From assembly GCA_902780455.1 (NCBI GenBank), contig CACZFO010000006.1:1-64000 (forward strand): a stretch of 64,000 nucleotides of DNA. Direction: 5' to 3'. Positions 15,828-24,120 of the stretch are shown here, piece by piece. Origin of the DNA: an uncultured Bacteroidia bacterium (GTDB lineage Bacteria > Bacteroidota > Bacteroidia > Bacteroidales > UBA932). How positions within the stretch are numbered: the first letter of the stretch is position 1; every line of letters starts with the position of its first letter. Made by a program: the position numbers and the translations under genes. A model generated the notes under the pieces. It did no database searches. It was not told the origin of the DNA and was given only the letters and a program-made list of their open reading frames with translations.

Positions 15828-17048
15828 CTATAGGTTTTTGATTATCAATGTTGAGTTGGTGCCTCCGAATCCGAAGGAGTTGGAAAGGAAGCAGTCAAAG
15901 TTTCTTTCTATTCTCTTTGCCGGGATGTTGAGCTTTGCAGAATCCTCGTCAGGGGTTTCAAAGTTCAGGTTGGCTGCAACAAACCCGTTTTTCATCATCA
16001 GGGTTGAGTAGATTACCTCGCTGGCGCCGGCCATCCACATTTCGTGTCCGGTCTGGCTCTTGGTGCTGGTTACAGGAGGCATGTCGTTTCCGAAGACCTG
16101 ATATATGGCCTTTGCCTCGTTCTGGTCTCCCACCATCGTGCTGGTTGCGTGGGCGTTGATGTATCCGATCTGGTTTGCCTGAAGGCCCGCCTGCGCAAGA
16201 GCCATCCTCAGGGAGCGGGCCGGACCGTCGACGTTAGGAACCGATATGTGGTCTCCGTTGGAAGAGAATCCGTATCCGAGCACCTCGGCGATTATAGGAG
16301 CACCTCTTTTTACAGCGGTTTCATAATCTTCAAGTATAACCGTGGCGGCTCCTCCTGAAGGTACAAGGCCGTCCCTGTTCTTGTCAAACGGACGTGAAGC
16401 CTTTTCAGGTTCGTTTTCTCTCTTTGAGAAGGCGCTGATACCGTCAAAACTGCATACGGAATATGGATTCGTCTCCTGGGCTCCTCCGCAGATCACCATG
16501 TCCTGGAGTCCGTTCTGGATGAGCATCGCACCCCAGCCTATTGAGTGGGAACCGCTGGCGCAGGCTCCTGATACGGTGAGGTTTATGCCCTTGAGCTTGA
16601 AGATGCAGGAGAGGTTCATCGTAACGGTGGAGTTCATGCTCTTGAAGATTCCGCCGCTTCCGATCATGGAAGTGTCTTTCTTCTGCCTCATGATATCTAC
16701 GCTCTCCACTATAGGCTCGGCGCTGGAATCGTTTCCGTAAATCAGGCCTACTTCATGGCTGTCGAGATAATCCTGGGCGATGTTGGCAGCCTTGAGGGCA
16801 TCGGCGGTTGCGCAGTATGCGAAGAGTGCCTGCTCCGGCATGTACACCCTCTGGTTGCGGCTGAGGATACCCTTCAGGTTAGGCTTCTCAACAAAGCCTG
16901 TAAGGGCTGATACAAAGCCCATCTCCTTTCTCACGGGCTCAAATACGATTCCGCTTTTTCCATTATAGAGAGAATCTCTTACTTCTTCCAAGGTTTTTCC
17001 CAGACAGGAATAAATTCCCATTCCGGTAATCACTACTCTTCTTTTCAT
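15828..17048 (-). CDS. Beta-ketoacyl-ACP synthase (FabF/KS type)
   Basis: A 406-residue thiolase-fold condensing enzyme. The catalytic triad is complete: Cys163 in VSGACASGSHS, His300 in INAHATSTMVGD and His335 in SQTGHEMWMAGAS. It therefore performs decarboxylative Claisen condensation and is not a chain-length factor. The AHATST motif deviates from the AHGTGT of housekeeping FabF, supporting a specialised pathway. It overlaps the acyltransferase gene by four bases (ATGA) and precedes the dedicated ACP gene by five. No ketoreductase, dehydratase or loading enzyme lies nearby; these would have to be supplied by the housekeeping FAS. Confidence 0.9.
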   Translation of the reverse strand: MKRRVVITGMGIYSCLGKTLEEVRDSLYNGKSGIVFEPVRKEMGFVSALTGFVEKPNLKGILSRNQRVYMPEQALFAYCATADALKAANIAQDYLDSHEVGLIYGNDSSAEPIVESVDIMRQKKDTSMIGSGGIFKSMNSTVTMNLSCIFKLKGINLTVSGACASGSHSIGWGAMLIQNGLQDMVICGGAQETNPYSVCSFDGISAFSKRENEPEKASRPFDKNRDGLVPSGGAATVILEDYETAVKRGAPIIAEVLGYGFSSNGDHISVPNVDGPARSLRMALAQAGLQANQIGYINAHATSTMVGDQNEAKAIYQVFGNDMPPVTSTKSQTGHEMWMAGASEVIYSTLMMKNGFVAANLNFETPDEDSAKLNIPAKRIERNFDCFLSNSFGFGGTNSTLIIKNL

Positions 17049-18421
17049 TTCTTAAATATGGACCAAATAACGTCTTCCAGTTTTTCGCTGTTTTTCTTTA
17101 GAGCCTGCAATTTAGCAATTTTTGCTTTTTTGGAAAGCCTCAATAAACGCAGGTCCTGTTTTATGCTGTTCCACCACTCGGTATAGTACCAGCAGAACAG
17201 GGCCAGAGGCGGCATCAGCAGCAGGTATATCAGCGCCATGTAGATGGTCATGAAACACCAGACCAGGATAAACGAAATAAGTGCAAATAAAGGTATTGTA
17301 ACAACTGCATTGATTCCCAGCAGGAATGACGAACTGAGCATCTTGTCCTTGACTCTTTCCGTAAGTTTCCTTGGTATGTGATACAAAAGCGCATTAGGCC
17401 AAAGTGAGAATATCCACAGTGGCAGAAGCAATATCATTCCAATGATTTTCAGTGCGGTTGCGCCGCCTGACACTTTTTTCCTCAGCGATTTGAACTCCAG
17501 CTTGTTCTCTTCAAGCTCCTGCTTTACCTGCCTTGCCTGGCCGAAAATTTCCTCCCGTTTTTCTTCCTCCAGGTTGCCGATTGCAGCAACAAAGTCCTTC
17601 TCCACTTCCAGTTTCTCAGGCAGGATGGAATAAGGCTTCTTGCAAAGGAGGGCAAAGGATTTTCCGTAATTGGTGCGCAGGAAGTCTATGACGTCATAGT
17701 TGTCGAGGTCCTGGATATCCAGCATCATTGAAGAGACGGCTTCCCTTACAACCTGGTTGACTTCCCTCATGGCCGTCCTCGGCTTTTCCTTGTAAAGCTC
17801 GTAGTAAGGCTTGAGGGAGATAGGCTTGCCGAACATCACGCACATCTGCCTTCTCATTCCGAAATAGTTGGTGTAGTGGTTGGCAGAAGGGAGTATGAAA
17901 ATCTCCTTCTCCCAGTTTCCCTTTTCGGCTGTCTTGAAGGCCATTGTTGTATAACCGCTCGTAAAATGTCCGAGGTAGTGCTTGTCCTGGTGCCCAGCCT
18001 CTGGAAATATCATCACGCTCTGGCCGTGGAGCAGGAGGTGGTAACTTTCGTCAAAGGAGGCGTTGTTCTTTCCCACGTCGTCAAGCCCTTCATGGTCCAT
18101 CCTGAAAGCCGGCATGAGTCCCAGGAACCTGAGGTACTTTTCCAGAAGCTTGTGGACGGCAAAGATGTCTGCCCTGGCCCAGAAATAAGGTTTTCTTCCC
18201 GGCCCCTTGAAGGAGAGCATGACAGCAATGGCATCCACCAGACAGTTCTGGTGGTCGGAGACAATTACCTGTGGATTGCCCTCTGGCAGGATGTTCTCCG
18301 TCCCGATGGAATAAGTTTTCCTGTAGAGGAAATGACAGAAAAGAAAACGGATGAATTCCTTGAACCCCATGTAGTAGAGGCCTCCCTTGAAATTCTTCCT
18401 CAAGTGTGTGGAGTTTTCCAT
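17045..18421 (-). CDS. PlsC-like glycerolipid acyltransferase
   Basis: A 458-residue membrane-associated acyltransferase. The family's His-Asp motif appears as DHQNCLVD (His57 to Asp63), the spaced H-x5-D version seen in large Bacteroidota members, followed by a FPEAGHQDK block equivalent to motif III. The C-terminal half holds two or more membrane segments (IIGMILLLPLWIFSLWPNAL; VTIPLFALISFILVWCFM) and a charged tail (LSKKAKIAKLQALKKNS). It is longer than ordinary PlsC (about 250 residues). In this locus it probably transfers the product of the ketosynthase/ACP pair to a lipid head group. Confidence 0.85.
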   Translation of the reverse strand: MENSTHLRKNFKGGLYYMGFKEFIRFLFCHFLYRKTYSIGTENILPEGNPQVIVSDHQNCLVDAIAVMLSFKGPGRKPYFWARADIFAVHKLLEKYLRFLGLMPAFRMDHEGLDDVGKNNASFDESYHLLLHGQSVMIFPEAGHQDKHYLGHFTSGYTTMAFKTAEKGNWEKEIFILPSANHYTNYFGMRRQMCVMFGKPISLKPYYELYKEKPRTAMREVNQVVREAVSSMMLDIQDLDNYDVIDFLRTNYGKSFALLCKKPYSILPEKLEVEKDFVAAIGNLEEEKREEIFGQARQVKQELEENKLEFKSLRKKVSGGATALKIIGMILLLPLWIFSLWPNALLYHIPRKLTERVKDKMLSSSFLLGINAVVTIPLFALISFILVWCFMTIYMALIYLLLMPPLALFCWYYTEWWNSIKQDLRLLRLSKKAKIAKLQALKKNSEKLEDVIWSIFKK

Positions 18422-18436
18422 CAGTCTGGTGTTAAG

Positions 18437-19651
18437 TTATTCTTGCTGGATCCAATCCTGGATATCAAGGGTCTGGTTGTCTTTGAGGAACAGTTGGAGA
18501 ACCTTGTTCACGATGTCATGGCCTGCTCCGCTGTTGGCAAAATAGACCAGTGTCTTCTTCTGCGAAGGAATTATGATGAACAGGGCCTTGGTGTTGCCGT
18601 TGTCTCCCCAGTGCCAGAGGACCCTTCCGTAATGAGGGTTCTCCTCTATTCCAAGGCCGAGGCCCCAGAATATGCTCTTCTTCTGGTCCACCGGTCTGAC
18701 CTTAGGAGGGAACTGGGTGGCAGGTCCGCTGCAAGGTGTAACCATGAGGGCGTGGCTGGCCTGGCTCAGGCCCTTGCCTTCCATGATGGCCCTTATGAAG
18801 TTGGAATAGTCGTTGGCGCAGGTGCGGAGCGTATATGCTACGTTCTGCCTTGGGAACTGCCTTACGCCCTGGCTTTCTCCGTTGCGTCTAGTGGATGCGG
18901 TCGTGATACCTTCAAACTCAGGAATCCACTCGTAGGAAGACAGAGGCATGTCAAGCGGCTCGAACACATATTCCTTTGCTATGCTCTGGATGTCTTTGCC
19001 CTTTATGGCCTCAACAGCTCTCTGCAGAAAAGCATAACCCTCTCCTGAGTATCCGAAGATGGAATCAACTGGGAAGGTGAACTTGATCGGAGATGTAGGC
19101 CATTCATCTGAAGAAGGGGATGCTGCCCAGTCGTCAATGCCGCTGCGGTGCATAAGTATCAGCCTTGCAGTGAGTTTCTTGGCCATGTCCTTGTCTACGA
19201 AACGGTCTATGTCCGTGTATTCGTACAGAGGGCGGTCTATGTCTATCTCGCCCTTGTCGTACATCTTCATCACGATATATGCAAACACAACCTTGCTCAG
19301 GCTTGCCGCCTGGAATACGGCTTCTTTCTCATAATCAGCCTTTCCCGTATCGTGATAACTGAATTTGAGCTTGTTCCACTCTTCTTCTCCTACTGAGGCG
19401 GAGTCAATTGCCACCGGCGCCTGGTCAGACCACGGGGTTACTCCCACCTGGCAGTAGATGCTGTCGCCGGGTTCGGTATATTTCACTTGGATCATCGGGA
19501 TGTTTGCTTCCCTTATGATGCAAAGCAGCGAATCTTCATATGCTGCCTGCCTTTGGGCAAGTGCTTCATGGTCTTCTGAACAACCGGCGGAAATAACAGC
19601 AATACACATGGCAATACCCATTCCAAATATCAGTTCACGCAATTTAGACAT
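18437..19651 (-). CDS. Beta-lactamase-fold serine hydrolase lipoprotein
   Basis: A 404-residue lipoprotein. The lipobox SAGC places the acylated Cys at position 24, so it is membrane-anchored in the periplasm or outer membrane. The class-C beta-lactamase/penicillin-binding fold shows the SxxK motif as SLSK (Ser117, Lys120), a Tyr block in YSGEGYAFLQ, and the third motif as HWGDNGNT. Relatives are peptidases, esterases or transacylases rather than lactamases. It is 15 bases after the outer-membrane protein gene and 15 before the acyltransferase, so it belongs to the same transcription unit; an esterase or transacylase role is possible. Confidence 0.85.
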   Translation of the reverse strand: MSKLRELIFGMGIAMCIAVISAGCSEDHEALAQRQAAYEDSLLCIIREANIPMIQVKYTEPGDSIYCQVGVTPWSDQAPVAIDSASVGEEEWNKLKFSYHDTGKADYEKEAVFQAASLSKVVFAYIVMKMYDKGEIDIDRPLYEYTDIDRFVDKDMAKKLTARLILMHRSGIDDWAASPSSDEWPTSPIKFTFPVDSIFGYSGEGYAFLQRAVEAIKGKDIQSIAKEYVFEPLDMPLSSYEWIPEFEGITTASTRRNGESQGVRQFPRQNVAYTLRTCANDYSNFIRAIMEGKGLSQASHALMVTPCSGPATQFPPKVRPVDQKKSIFWGLGLGIEENPHYGRVLWHWGDNGNTKALFIIIPSQKKTLVYFANSGAGHDIVNKVLQLFLKDNQTLDIQDWIQQE

Positions 19652-19666
19652 ATTAAACCAAGATTT

Positions 19667-20392
19667 TTAGAGAATGACACCAACAGAAATGTAGCTGAGC
19701 TCTGGACCGAATTCTTTCTGGAAGAGAGAGTGAGGAGCGTACTTGATGTACAGCTTTACTTCTGGAAGTCCTATGGTAAGACGGTATTCCGGAGTGAATT
19801 TCTTGGTCTTCCAGTGCTTCAGCTTGAGTTTCTCCTTGGAGCTGCCGATCTTGTACTTGCTTACGCTCTTTGCTGAGAAATTATAGTTGCCCAGAAGGTC
19901 GAATCCAATGTTGAGGTCATCCATGACCTTGATTTCATACCCCAGTGCAGCTCCGAGTTCATAAACGTCCAGCCTGGACTTTCTTTTGCTCTTGCTCATG
20001 GATTCAGCAGGGAACGGTGCAGCTACATAATGTCCGCTCTCCAGTCCCGGAACCGGAATGTAATGGGTGTTTGAAATTATGTTCTTATGGCGTGTCTTGA
20101 AGAACCTTGTGCCAAAATTCAGGGCAAAAGAAAACTTATGCTGGTATGCAGGCTTGTAAGTGAGGTTCATGATGTCAAGACCCAGTTCCCATGATTTGAA
20201 GGCCTTAAGCCCCATATCCTTTGGAGAATCCAGGGCGGTAAGGGATCCGATGTAGAAATTCTCACCAAAAGACAGATTCAGGTCAGATGTCTTCTCCTCA
20301 TCTGAAACCGGCAGCACGTCCACCTCCACGATCTGAGCCTGGAGGCTCACAAAGGCAAACGCAGCCAGAATGGTCAAAAACAGTTTTTTCAT
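19667..20392 (-). CDS. Outer-membrane beta-barrel-like protein
   Basis: A 241-residue secreted protein. The start at 20392 (MKKLFLTILAAFAFVSLQAQ) gives a textbook signal peptide; the longer frame from 20419 does not. The mature part alternates aromatic and polar residues in strand-like blocks (FSFALNFGTRFF, YELGAALGYEIK, EYRLTIGLPEVKLYIKYAP), ending VGVIL, as in small outer-membrane barrels. No specific function is known. It is the first gene of the minus-strand run; a TATATTTG box on the minus strand at 20424-20431 is a plausible -7 element for the whole unit. Confidence 0.75.
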   Translation of the reverse strand: MKKLFLTILAAFAFVSLQAQIVEVDVLPVSDEEKTSDLNLSFGENFYIGSLTALDSPKDMGLKAFKSWELGLDIMNLTYKPAYQHKFSFALNFGTRFFKTRHKNIISNTHYIPVPGLESGHYVAAPFPAESMSKSKRKSRLDVYELGAALGYEIKVMDDLNIGFDLLGNYNFSAKSVSKYKIGSSKEKLKLKHWKTKKFTPEYRLTIGLPEVKLYIKYAPHSLFQKEFGPELSYISVGVIL

Positions 20393-20452
20393 AAAGGTAT
20401 TGTTGATAGTTTGTTTCAAACGACAAATATAATCAGAACAAAACTAAAAAAG

Positions 20453-20482
20453 AAAAAGGAAAACCCGCTTGGATTTTCCTTT
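20453..20482 (-). terminator. Terminator downstream of tRNA-Glu
   Basis: Stem AAAAGGAAAA-CC / GG-(A)-TTTTCCTTTT with loop CGCTT. On the minus strand a T-rich tract (CTTTTTCTTTTTTAG) follows. It lies two bases beyond the 3' end of the tRNA and separates it from the promoter of the downstream gene run. Confidence 0.65.
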
Positions 20483-20484
20483 TG

Positions 20485-20556
20485 TAGGAGATAGGAGAAT
20501 CGAACTCCTATTTAGGGAATGAGAATCCCTTGTCCTAACCGTTAGACGAATCTCCC
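20485..20556 (-). tRNA. tRNA-Glu (anticodon CTC)
   Basis: 72 bases that fold into a complete cloverleaf on the minus strand. The acceptor is GGGAGAT/ATCTCCT with a terminal G-U pair and discriminator A; the D arm is GTCTAACGGTTAGGAC; the anticodon stem AGGGA/TCCCT has loop TTCTCAT; the variable loop is AAAT; the T arm is AGGAG-TTCGATT-CTCCT. Loop position 34-36 reads CTC, decoding GAG. The D-arm GTCTAACGGTTAGGAC is the characteristic Glu pattern. CCA is not encoded. Confidence 0.93.
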
Positions 20557-20584
20557 GTATGTTCCCTTCCGGGGATTTGGACTG

Positions 20585-20614
20585 CAAATATATGAAATTG
20601 TTTCAAATCTGCAA
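20585..20614 (-). promoter_or_regulatory. Promoter of tRNA-Glu
   Basis: On the minus strand, TTG (20614-20612), a 19-base spacer and TATATTTG (20592-20585) match the Bacteroidota TTTG/TTG-N19-TAnnTTTG promoter. Transcription would start about 20 bases before the mature tRNA 5' end. Confidence 0.6.
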
Positions 20615-20642
20615 GTGTTGCCTTAAAAGATCCTTGCCTTGT

Positions 20643-23108
20643 CTAGAGGAAAGCAAAGGCTTTTGAGACCGCAAAAGCTACTATCCATGCAAGGCAAAGG
20701 GTGTAGCATACGGTGAACAGGGCCCATTTCCAGCTGCCGGTTTCTGACTTTATAGCTCCTATGGTGGCAATGCACGGGAAATATATCAGGGTGAAGACCA
20801 TGAATGCAAGCGCCACTGCCGGCGTGAGGACCTGGCCGATTATCAGCTGGCCGTCTACCGTGTAGAGCATGTTCATGGTACTTACCACTATTTCCTTTGC
20901 CGCCGTTCCGCTCAGGAGCGATACCGTTTCCTGCCACTGGAATCCTATCGGAGCCAGCACAGGGGAAAGGAAGTTGCCTATGGCTGCCAGGTAGGAGTGC
21001 TGCAGGCGTGCGGCAGGGTCAGGATCACAGGTAGGGAAGTAACTCAGTGCCCATACGATGAGGGTTCCTACCAGTATGACCGTGGCTATCTTGTGAAGAT
21101 ACTGCTTGCCTTTGTCCCAGGTGTCTCTGAGCAGGGATTTCCAGGTAGGAATCCTGTAAGGAGGAAGCTCCATCACAAACGGAGTTTCTTCAGAGTTGAA
21201 GAGGAACTTGCTGAAAAGCTTGGCCATCAGGGCGGCCAGCAGTATGCCTCCCATGTATATGCAGAAGATTACCAGGCCGGCGTTCTTCGGGAAGAAGATT
21301 CCTGCAAGGAGCAGGTATATCGGGAGCCTGGCGTTGCAGCTTATCAGAGGGTTGATGAGTATGGTTATCATCCTCGCGTTCCTGTTCTCTATGGTCCTTG
21401 TAGCCATTACTGCAGGCACGTTGCATCCGAAGCCCATCATAAGCGGAATGAAACTCCTGCCGTGAAGGCCGAACAGGTGCATGATCTTGTCCATTATGAA
21501 TGCGGCCCTGGCCATGTATCCGCTGGCTTCCAGAAGAGATATGAAGAAGAACAGGATGAGTATGTTGGGCAGGAATACCAGGACTCCGCCGCATCCGGTT
21601 ATTATGCCGTCTACCACGAGGGCCTTCAGCCAGCCGTCAGGCAGCAGGCCTCCCACCAGGTCGCCGAGCCATTTGACTCCGGCATCTATCCAGTCCATAG
21701 GGTACTGTCCCAGGGTGAAGGTGGCCTGGAAGATAAGATACATGGCAAGAAGGAAGATTGGGAATCCCAGCCACCTGCCGGTAACGATGTTGTCTATCTT
21801 CTCGGTAAGGGTCTTGCCCGGTTTTCTTTCTCCTCTGCGATAGGTCTCCTTGAGGGCTCCGTCTATGAAGCCGTACTTGGCGTCCATGATGGCATTTTCA
21901 GGAGTATCGCCGAGTTCCTTCTCCAGGATCCTGGCCTCGCGGTCTCTGATCCTGAGGATTTCCTCCTTGTTTGAGAACGAATCCAGCACCTTCTCTATTT
22001 CCTTGTCATGCTGGAGAATACGTATTGCAATGTAACGAGGTGTGTACTCGTCCATGGCATTCGGATTCTTGTAGATTTCTTCCCTGAGAAGGTCTATGCT
22101 TCTTTCAATCACCGGACCGTGGTTGATGTGGATGTGCTTGAGGATTCCGAGCACAGAATCCATGGAAGAGCGGTCCTTCCTGTTTTTCTGGAGCGGATAC
22201 TTTCCGGAGGCGTCCGTGGATTCTATCTCGTCTCCCTGCTCATACAGTTCTATGATGGTGTTGAACAAATCCTGAATCCCCCTGCCGCTTACAGAAACAG
22301 TAGGAACCATGGGTACTCCAAGAAGCTTTTCCAGTTCCTTGTATTCCAGTTTGTCTCCCCTGTGTTCCAGTTCGTCAAACATGTTGAGGGCAATCACCAT
22401 CCTCAGGTTCATGTCTATGAGCTGGGTGGTGAGGAAGAGGTTCCTTTCCAGGTTGGACGAGTCAACCACGTTGAGGATGACATCCGGCTTGTCGTTGATT
22501 ATGGTATGCCTTACGTATTTCTCTTCAGGGCTGTAGGCGGAAATGGAATAGGTTCCCGGAAGGTCTATGAGGGTGAAGCGGTACCCCCTGTAGTACATCT
22601 TGCCCCTTACAGCATCAACGGTAACTCCGCTGTAGTTTCCTACCCTCTGGTGGCTTCCGCTGGCCTTGTTGAAAAGACTGGTCTTGCCGCAGTTGGGGTT
22701 TCCCACAAGAGCTACGGTAATCTCCCTGCTCTTTTCCCTTGCTCCGCGATAGAGGGCGTCCTCCTCTGTTGTCTGCTTGATGGAATCCCTGAACCTGCAG
22801 GAGGCCTCTGTGCAGCCGATGCAGGAAGGAACGAAGTTGCCGGTCCGGGGATTGTGCTCCATGGCCAGGTGTTCGGCCTCCTCAACAGAAATCACCTCTA
22901 TCTGGGAGGCTTCCTTGAGCCTCAGGGAAACATGATAGCCAAGTATCTGATACTCAACCGGATCTTGAAGCGGGGCCTTGTGCACTACCTCCACGGTCTT
23001 GCCCTGGATGAAGCCCATCTCTATGATTCTCTTGCGGAAACCTCCGTGGCCGAGAATCTTTACGATTACCGCCTTTTCTCCCGTGTTGAGTTCGCTGAGT
23101 CTGCCCAT
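20643..23108 (-). CDS. feoB: Fused FeoA-FeoB ferrous iron transporter
   Basis: An 821-residue protein combining FeoA and FeoB. Residues 1-75 form the SH3-like FeoA domain (LSELNTGEKAVIVKILG, ILGYHVSLRLKEASQIEVI). A cysteine-containing linker follows (SCIGCTEASC). The GTPase domain has G1 GNPNCGKTS (136-144), G2 VGNYSGVTV and G3 DLPGTYS, and the G4 block is in LNMFDELEH. The membrane domain carries gate motifs (MGFGCNVPAVMATRTI and GTAAKEIVVSTMN). Start 23108 is the FeoA start; upstream frame is non-family. The fusion is common in Bacteroidota. It imports Fe(II) across the inner membrane. TACATTTG at 23140-23133 (minus) is a likely -7 box. No Fur site was identified. Confidence 0.95.
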   Translation of the reverse strand: MGRLSELNTGEKAVIVKILGHGGFRKRIIEMGFIQGKTVEVVHKAPLQDPVEYQILGYHVSLRLKEASQIEVISVEEAEHLAMEHNPRTGNFVPSCIGCTEASCRFRDSIKQTTEEDALYRGAREKSREITVALVGNPNCGKTSLFNKASGSHQRVGNYSGVTVDAVRGKMYYRGYRFTLIDLPGTYSISAYSPEEKYVRHTIINDKPDVILNVVDSSNLERNLFLTTQLIDMNLRMVIALNMFDELEHRGDKLEYKELEKLLGVPMVPTVSVSGRGIQDLFNTIIELYEQGDEIESTDASGKYPLQKNRKDRSSMDSVLGILKHIHINHGPVIERSIDLLREEIYKNPNAMDEYTPRYIAIRILQHDKEIEKVLDSFSNKEEILRIRDREARILEKELGDTPENAIMDAKYGFIDGALKETYRRGERKPGKTLTEKIDNIVTGRWLGFPIFLLAMYLIFQATFTLGQYPMDWIDAGVKWLGDLVGGLLPDGWLKALVVDGIITGCGGVLVFLPNILILFFFISLLEASGYMARAAFIMDKIMHLFGLHGRSFIPLMMGFGCNVPAVMATRTIENRNARMITILINPLISCNARLPIYLLLAGIFFPKNAGLVIFCIYMGGILLAALMAKLFSKFLFNSEETPFVMELPPYRIPTWKSLLRDTWDKGKQYLHKIATVILVGTLIVWALSYFPTCDPDPAARLQHSYLAAIGNFLSPVLAPIGFQWQETVSLLSGTAAKEIVVSTMNMLYTVDGQLIIGQVLTPAVALAFMVFTLIYFPCIATIGAIKSETGSWKWALFTVCYTLCLAWIVAFAVSKAFAFL

Positions 23109-23160
23109 TGAATGATTTGTGATATCAGTCGGCAAATGTAAGATTTTTATCCTATTGATG

Positions 23161-23168
23161 TATATTTG
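23161..23168 (+). promoter_or_regulatory. Candidate -7 box for the DUF4465 gene
   Basis: TATATTTG matches TAnnTTTG and would start a transcript with a leader of about 60 bases ending at ATG 23234. The -33 region is not convincing. It lies back to back with the feoAB promoter region. Confidence 0.4.
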
Positions 23169-23233
23169 CAACGCAAAGGAGCCGGGAGGCATCTTTTATA
23201 TGTAATGTGGTATAACAGTTAAAAATCAACGAT

Positions 23234-24064
23234 ATGAAAAAACTAATCTTTTCAGCAGCAGTGTTGCTCGCGGCTGTTTTTGCGGCTTCCTGCAACAAGA
23301 GCTCACACAACGAGATTCCCTTCTATCAGGCCGTAGCCATGTTTGACGACCTTTCTCCTGAAATGTACGCATCTGACGTTTACGGCGAAAACCTTTACGG
23401 CAAAGGATATTACTGGCTCGACAAGAACACCGGCCTTGGCTCAAAGCCTGTAGACGACCAGTTCTACTCCGGCGGAATTGCAGCAGGCAACTTCAGCGCA
23501 GTGGAACTCACACCTGAAGACGCTGCCAACTGGTACAAGCAGCAGCTGGCGGTCAACGTCAAGAACCTCAGGGATTTTCCTGGATACAACAACACGGAGC
23601 ACTGTCTGGTTTCATTCGGATGGGCTGATCCTAAAGGCTGGAACCACGCCCCTCAGATGACCTTCACGGACACAGACACCACCACTAGGATCATAGACGG
23701 CCTGTACGTTACCAATACCAGCTATGCAGTAGCCCAGATGACCACCGACCTTGGAAGCGGCGTTCCAATCAAGGACGGATGGTTCAAGGTTAAGTTCATA
23801 GGCCTTGACGCGGCCGGAAACGAGAAGGGAAAAGTAGAGGTATACCTTGCCAACTATCAGGACGGCAGCAAGTTCATCCTTGATAAGTGGCAGCCTGTAG
23901 CCCTTTCAAGCCTCGGAAGGATCCACTCCCTCAAGATAGACCTTGACGGCACAGACAAGGGCGAATACGGACTCAACACCCCTGCCTACGTTGCAATAGA
24001 CTGTATCGTAGTCAGGATAGACAAGGGCACTGAGGTTAAGCCTAACAAGGCCAACATCAAGTAA
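23234..24064 (+). CDS. DUF4465 lipoprotein
   Basis: A 276-residue lipoprotein: signal MKKLIFSAAVLLAAVFAASC with lipobox AASC (Cys20). The mature domain matches DUF4465, a beta-sandwich found on Bacteroidota surface proteins. Its usual elements are visible: FYSGGIAAGNFSA, DGLYVTNTSYAVAQM, WFKVKFIGLDAAGNEKG and VEVYLANYQDGS. Members are often linked to extracellular binding or cobalamin-type loci, but no partner gene is adjacent here. A strong terminator follows, so it is likely transcribed alone. Confidence 0.85.
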   Translation: MKKLIFSAAVLLAAVFAASCNKSSHNEIPFYQAVAMFDDLSPEMYASDVYGENLYGKGYYWLDKNTGLGSKPVDDQFYSGGIAAGNFSAVELTPEDAANWYKQQLAVNVKNLRDFPGYNNTEHCLVSFGWADPKGWNHAPQMTFTDTDTTTRIIDGLYVTNTSYAVAQMTTDLGSGVPIKDGWFKVKFIGLDAAGNEKGKVEVYLANYQDGSKFILDKWQPVALSSLGRIHSLKIDLDGTDKGEYGLNTPAYVAIDCIVVRIDKGTEVKPNKANIK

Positions 24065-24090
24065 AGGACCCTTCATCCCAGAATAAAAAA

Positions 24091-24120
24091 ACAGCCGGCT
24101 TGCAACCGGCTGTTTCTTTT
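24091..24120 (+). terminator. Rho-independent terminator after DUF4465 gene
   Basis: ACAGCCGG / CCGGCTGT stem with loop CTTGCAA, then TTTCTTTT, 27 bases after the stop at 24064. Preceding A residues allow it to work on the opposite strand for the convergent peptidase gene as well. Confidence 0.85.

Noticed and set aside
17876-19048. A 390-residue plus-strand frame opposite the acyltransferase and serine hydrolase genes
   Set aside because: It is antisense to two genes with complete family motifs and has no recognisable domain; long antisense frames are a by-product of codon bias here.
20997-23111. Long plus-strand frames (325 and 367 residues) opposite feoAB
   Set aside because: They mirror the FeoB coding sequence, have unusual His/Tyr/Val-rich composition and no family features.
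23109-23233. Riboswitch or Fur box between feoAB and the DUF4465 gene
   Set aside because: The short gap holds only two opposed -7-like boxes; I could not support an inverted-repeat Fur site or a known metal riboswitch.
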